Source: a virus. Taken from it: a stretch of DNA of 24,543 nt. The stretch is from IMG/VR virus record IMGVR_UViG_3300046692_000311, positions 1 to 24,543 of that record; one strand, written 5' to 3'. Positions 22,415 through 24,543 of the stretch are shown in pieces (position 1 is the first letter of the stretch; each line of letters opens with the position of its first letter). Made by a program: the position numbers and the translations under genes. The notes under the pieces are model-generated. The model did not search any database, had not been told where the DNA came from, and was given only the letters and a program-made list of their open reading frames with translations.

Positions 22415-22950
22415 GTTTAGAGAAAACAACAGAATTATATGCCTCTGTTTTGCGTCAGCTTTTGCCCGAAGGAGTTTATTCCCCTGCTCAAACGACCAAC
22501 ATTTCAGATGATATATACGCACATGCAAAGGCATTAGCACAGGTTGATATTGATGCTCATCGCTTATTCCAAGTATTGGAATCAATTCCACTAGAGTTGC
22601 TATCAGAGTACGAGCGAGAATATGGATTACCGATGAAATGTCTAGTGCCAGGAAGTCAAAGTATCGAAGAGCGTATTAGCGTTTTAAGGTGGATTAGACA
22701 GCACCGCAACGTTATGAACCGCGAATACCTAGAGCAAATTCTAGCCTTGTTCGGGGTTAGGCTTTTAGCACTTACAAGATTCGAGCCGATGCAATGTACC
22801 GAAACTTGTACAGCCCCCGTGAATACTGAGCTGCTTAGGTACAAAGTAAGGTTAATTATTCCAACTGATGCGGTAGCAGACGTTGGGTGCATTATAGAAA
22901 ATTATCTACCCGCATTTATTCGTTATGATTTTTATGTGGTTGAGGCTTAA
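22411..22950 (+). CDS. Baseplate wedge protein, Mu gp48-like (DUF2313)
   Basis: The 179-residue product matches the DUF2313 (YmfQ, Mu gp48) family: YASVLRQLLPEGVY near the start, DIDAHRLFQVLESIPLELLSEYEREYGLP in the middle, ERISVLRWIRQHRNVMNREYLEQILALFG, and a Cys-containing C-terminal domain with YKVRLIIPTDA. It connects wedge and tail fibre. The ATG at 22411 overlaps the gp47 stop; an earlier in-frame start at 22357 would overlap gp47 by 58 bases and lacks family support. Confidence 0.87.
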   Translation: MSLEKTTELYASVLRQLLPEGVYSPAQTTNISDDIYAHAKALAQVDIDAHRLFQVLESIPLELLSEYEREYGLPMKCLVPGSQSIEERISVLRWIRQHRNVMNREYLEQILALFGVRLLALTRFEPMQCTETCTAPVNTELLRYKVRLIIPTDAVADVGCIIENYLPAFIRYDFYVVEA

Positions 22951-24270
22951 ATGGAACGGATTAATAGTGTAAATGCACGCCCTGACGTTAACGGGCTTGG
23001 TAAAAGAGGTTTTCATGATAATGAAGATTTACCAGGACAAGATGCAACATATTTGACCCCTATCTGGTTGAACACTATTCAAGAAGAACTTTGTGGTCTC
23101 CTTGAAAAACATGGTATCCAACTTGACCCTAATGACAGCTCTCAGCTCTATAAACTCTTAGCAACAGACTCAGACTTACTCGCCCTTGCTGAAGCTGTTG
23201 AGCAACGAATTATTGGTGTAATTGCACTAATGGCAACAAAGTCGGCATTAAACCAAGCTATTGATTATGTCGCTGGAAATCTACAACAACACAAAGATGC
23301 TAAGAACCCACACCCCCAGTACTTATTGGCTTCAACATTTGGAGTTGATTTACTGATGGCCGCCAGTACCGAAACACCTATCGATGACGCTCATAATGTT
23401 TTTGGGTGGGACGGATCAGCGGGAAGCACGTCCTTTTCAACTGGTACGATCTCATGGCATAAATCACGATCAGGAACAATCAGTTTTAAGCCCTTCCGTG
23501 CATACGGAGAATTTTTATTTAATGCCGAGATCACCACAGCAGACGAGTATCGCTTTACATTCAAAGTTTACAACGCACAAGACGCTTTAACTCAGACTTT
23601 TGATTCAGCAATTTATTACTCTGGTGGGTATAGATCGAGACGAGAACAATATGTATTCATCTTGCCAAAAGGTGGCCGTGTCGAAATTGATTGGTATATC
23701 CGTGCTGGCGGCGTTAAGAAAACAGATTTTAGATCGGCAATTTATGTTGATGATCGACCTGTTGCTTTCTCCCCTGTAGGTTATACATCGGTAGCAAATA
23801 GTTCTAATGATAGTGGGACATCGTCTGATATTGTTGACGACGGATATAATATTTACCCGAATTACACTTGGTTCTACTACAGCAATATGGGTTCTGAATA
23901 CATTCAACTCAGTGATCTAAGTACACTAGCTAGTCCAGTTCTTAATACCCCTCACTTCCATAGAACAAAATTTGCTGGAGTACACGATACTGAGCTGTGG
24001 GTAATCCTTGAAGTGGCCCTACAAACCGTAGAACTACCAACGAGTGACTACTCACCTGTTGATGTTCAAGTGCTGAGAGCATCTACAGACGAAGATGGTG
24101 ATGTTGTAGTCGAGATACCTTTTGCTATGCGAAATATTGAAACACCCAATAACGAAACATTGGTCTACACTATCGCTTATTACTCATCTGAAGTTACAAA
24201 GACCATTGAGGAAGATAACTTTCCCGAAAATAGTATGGATGGTCAGAGAAAGATATTTGTACGCCCATAA
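22951..24270 (+). CDS. Tail fibre / receptor-binding protein
   Basis: The 439-residue protein is in the Mu gp49 (S) position after gp48. The N-terminus INSVNARPDVNGLGKRGFHDNEDL, then TYLTPIWLNTIQEELCGLLEKHGIQLD, is a common baseplate-attachment domain of fibres. HKDAKNPHPQY at residues 114-124 is a tail-fibre repeat unit seen once. From about 130 to 439 the protein is beta-rich (many Tyr, Ser, Asp), without any family I recognise, and likely forms the receptor-binding tip. No fibre assembly chaperone gene follows, and there is no invertase or inverted fibre segment as in Mu. GAGG precedes the ATG. A terminator follows five bases after the stop. Confidence 0.85.
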   Translation: MERINSVNARPDVNGLGKRGFHDNEDLPGQDATYLTPIWLNTIQEELCGLLEKHGIQLDPNDSSQLYKLLATDSDLLALAEAVEQRIIGVIALMATKSALNQAIDYVAGNLQQHKDAKNPHPQYLLASTFGVDLLMAASTETPIDDAHNVFGWDGSAGSTSFSTGTISWHKSRSGTISFKPFRAYGEFLFNAEITTADEYRFTFKVYNAQDALTQTFDSAIYYSGGYRSRREQYVFILPKGGRVEIDWYIRAGGVKKTDFRSAIYVDDRPVAFSPVGYTSVANSSNDSGTSSDIVDDGYNIYPNYTWFYYSNMGSEYIQLSDLSTLASPVLNTPHFHRTKFAGVHDTELWVILEVALQTVELPTSDYSPVDVQVLRASTDEDGDVVVEIPFAMRNIETPNNETLVYTIAYYSSEVTKTIEEDNFPENSMDGQRKIFVRP

Positions 24271-24274
24271 TAGG

Positions 24275-24304
24275 AAAAGCCACGTTCATAACGTGGCTTC
24301 TTTT
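24275..24304 (+). terminator. Intrinsic terminator of the late region
   Basis: GCCACGTT (24279-24286) pairs with AACGTGGC (24290-24297) around a three-base loop, with AAAA before and TTCTTTT after. It closes the baseplate-fibre operon right behind the tail fibre stop. Confidence 0.9.
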
Positions 24305-24399
24305 AGTGCAGAATAACTGCAAAATACTTAGTGCAGAATAAAAAACAAAATAGTGCAAAATAGGCCGAAAACTTACAAATTGCTTACATAGTGCTTACA
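24303..24399 (+). repeat. Direct repeats TAGTGCARAATA; candidate prophage right end
   Basis: TAGTGCAGAATA starts at 24304 and 24329, TAGTGCAAAATA at 24351, and a partial copy TAGTGCTTACA at 24389; a weaker ACTGCAAAATA lies at 24316. The spacing between the second and third is 22 bases, like neighbouring MuA sites. CTTACA occurs three times near 24372-24399. The last, ending at about 24399, would give a terminal CA (TGTAAG read inward), as in Mu-like and Tn7-like ends. The sites could be transposase-binding sites of the right end, or integrase arm sites. The exact end cannot be fixed without the left end. Confidence 0.5.
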
Positions 24400-24410
24400 A
24401 GAAATTAACT

Positions 24411-24447
24411 ATAAAAAACCACTTAGGATTAATACACCTAAGTGGTT
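24411..24447 (-). terminator. Terminator of the tRNA gene
   Basis: Read on the minus strand, AACCACTTAGG and CCTAAGTGGTT (24447-24437 with 24427-24417) form a perfect 11-base-pair stem with a nine-base loop, followed by TTTTTTAT. It starts nine bases after the tRNA CCA end. Confidence 0.88.
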
Positions 24448-24455
24448 GATATGTA

Positions 24456-24532
<77 letters not shown>

Positions 24533-24543
24533 TAATATGCTGA

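Overview
The window is the structural (late) half of a Mu-like contractile-tailed prophage, followed by a short stretch that looks like host chromosome and holds a tRNA gene. The AT-rich composition, codon choice and protein style fit a gammaproteobacterium of the Acinetobacter/Moraxellaceae type. That assignment is inference; no species marker other than the tRNA is present.

Layout. Positions 1-1748 carry the packaging genes: the 3' end of a gp27-like small terminase and the gp28-like large terminase. Positions 1722-4921 are an accessory (moron) block between terminase and portal: two tandem paralogous membrane/coiled-coil genes on the minus strand, a small membrane protein on the plus strand, a structured leader, and a Dam-type adenine methyltransferase. 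Positions 4995-12205 are the head genes in Mu order: portal (gp29), SPP1-gp7/gpF protein with a probable nuclease-toxin tail, gpG, protease I with a nested scaffold (Z-like), decoration protein, gpT major head, gp36 and gp37. Positions 12214-18177 hold an unrecognised beta-rich protein, a tail sheath split into two genes, an antisense winged-helix-like moron, the tail tube, a frameshifted tail chaperone pair and the tape measure. Positions 18250-24270 carry the gp43-gp48 baseplate genes and a tail fibre. The end region (24271-24411) has a terminator and TAGTGCARAATA-type direct repeats that may be the prophage right end. A minus-strand tRNA (anticodon CAT, tRNA-Ile2 features) with its own terminator follows.

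How it works together. The genes form a nearly complete set for a contractile-tailed particle. The transposase, repressor, late activator and lysis genes are not in the window and would lie to the left. The strongest new signals are: (1) a 12-base motif GGAANNACTTCC found exactly four times, always intergenic, same strand, 68-74 bases upstream of a start codon (portal, protease, tail tube, gp43), which looks like the binding site of a late-gene activator defining four late operons; and (2) a tail sheath encoded as two separate intact genes, reminiscent of the two-protein sheath of type VI secretion systems.
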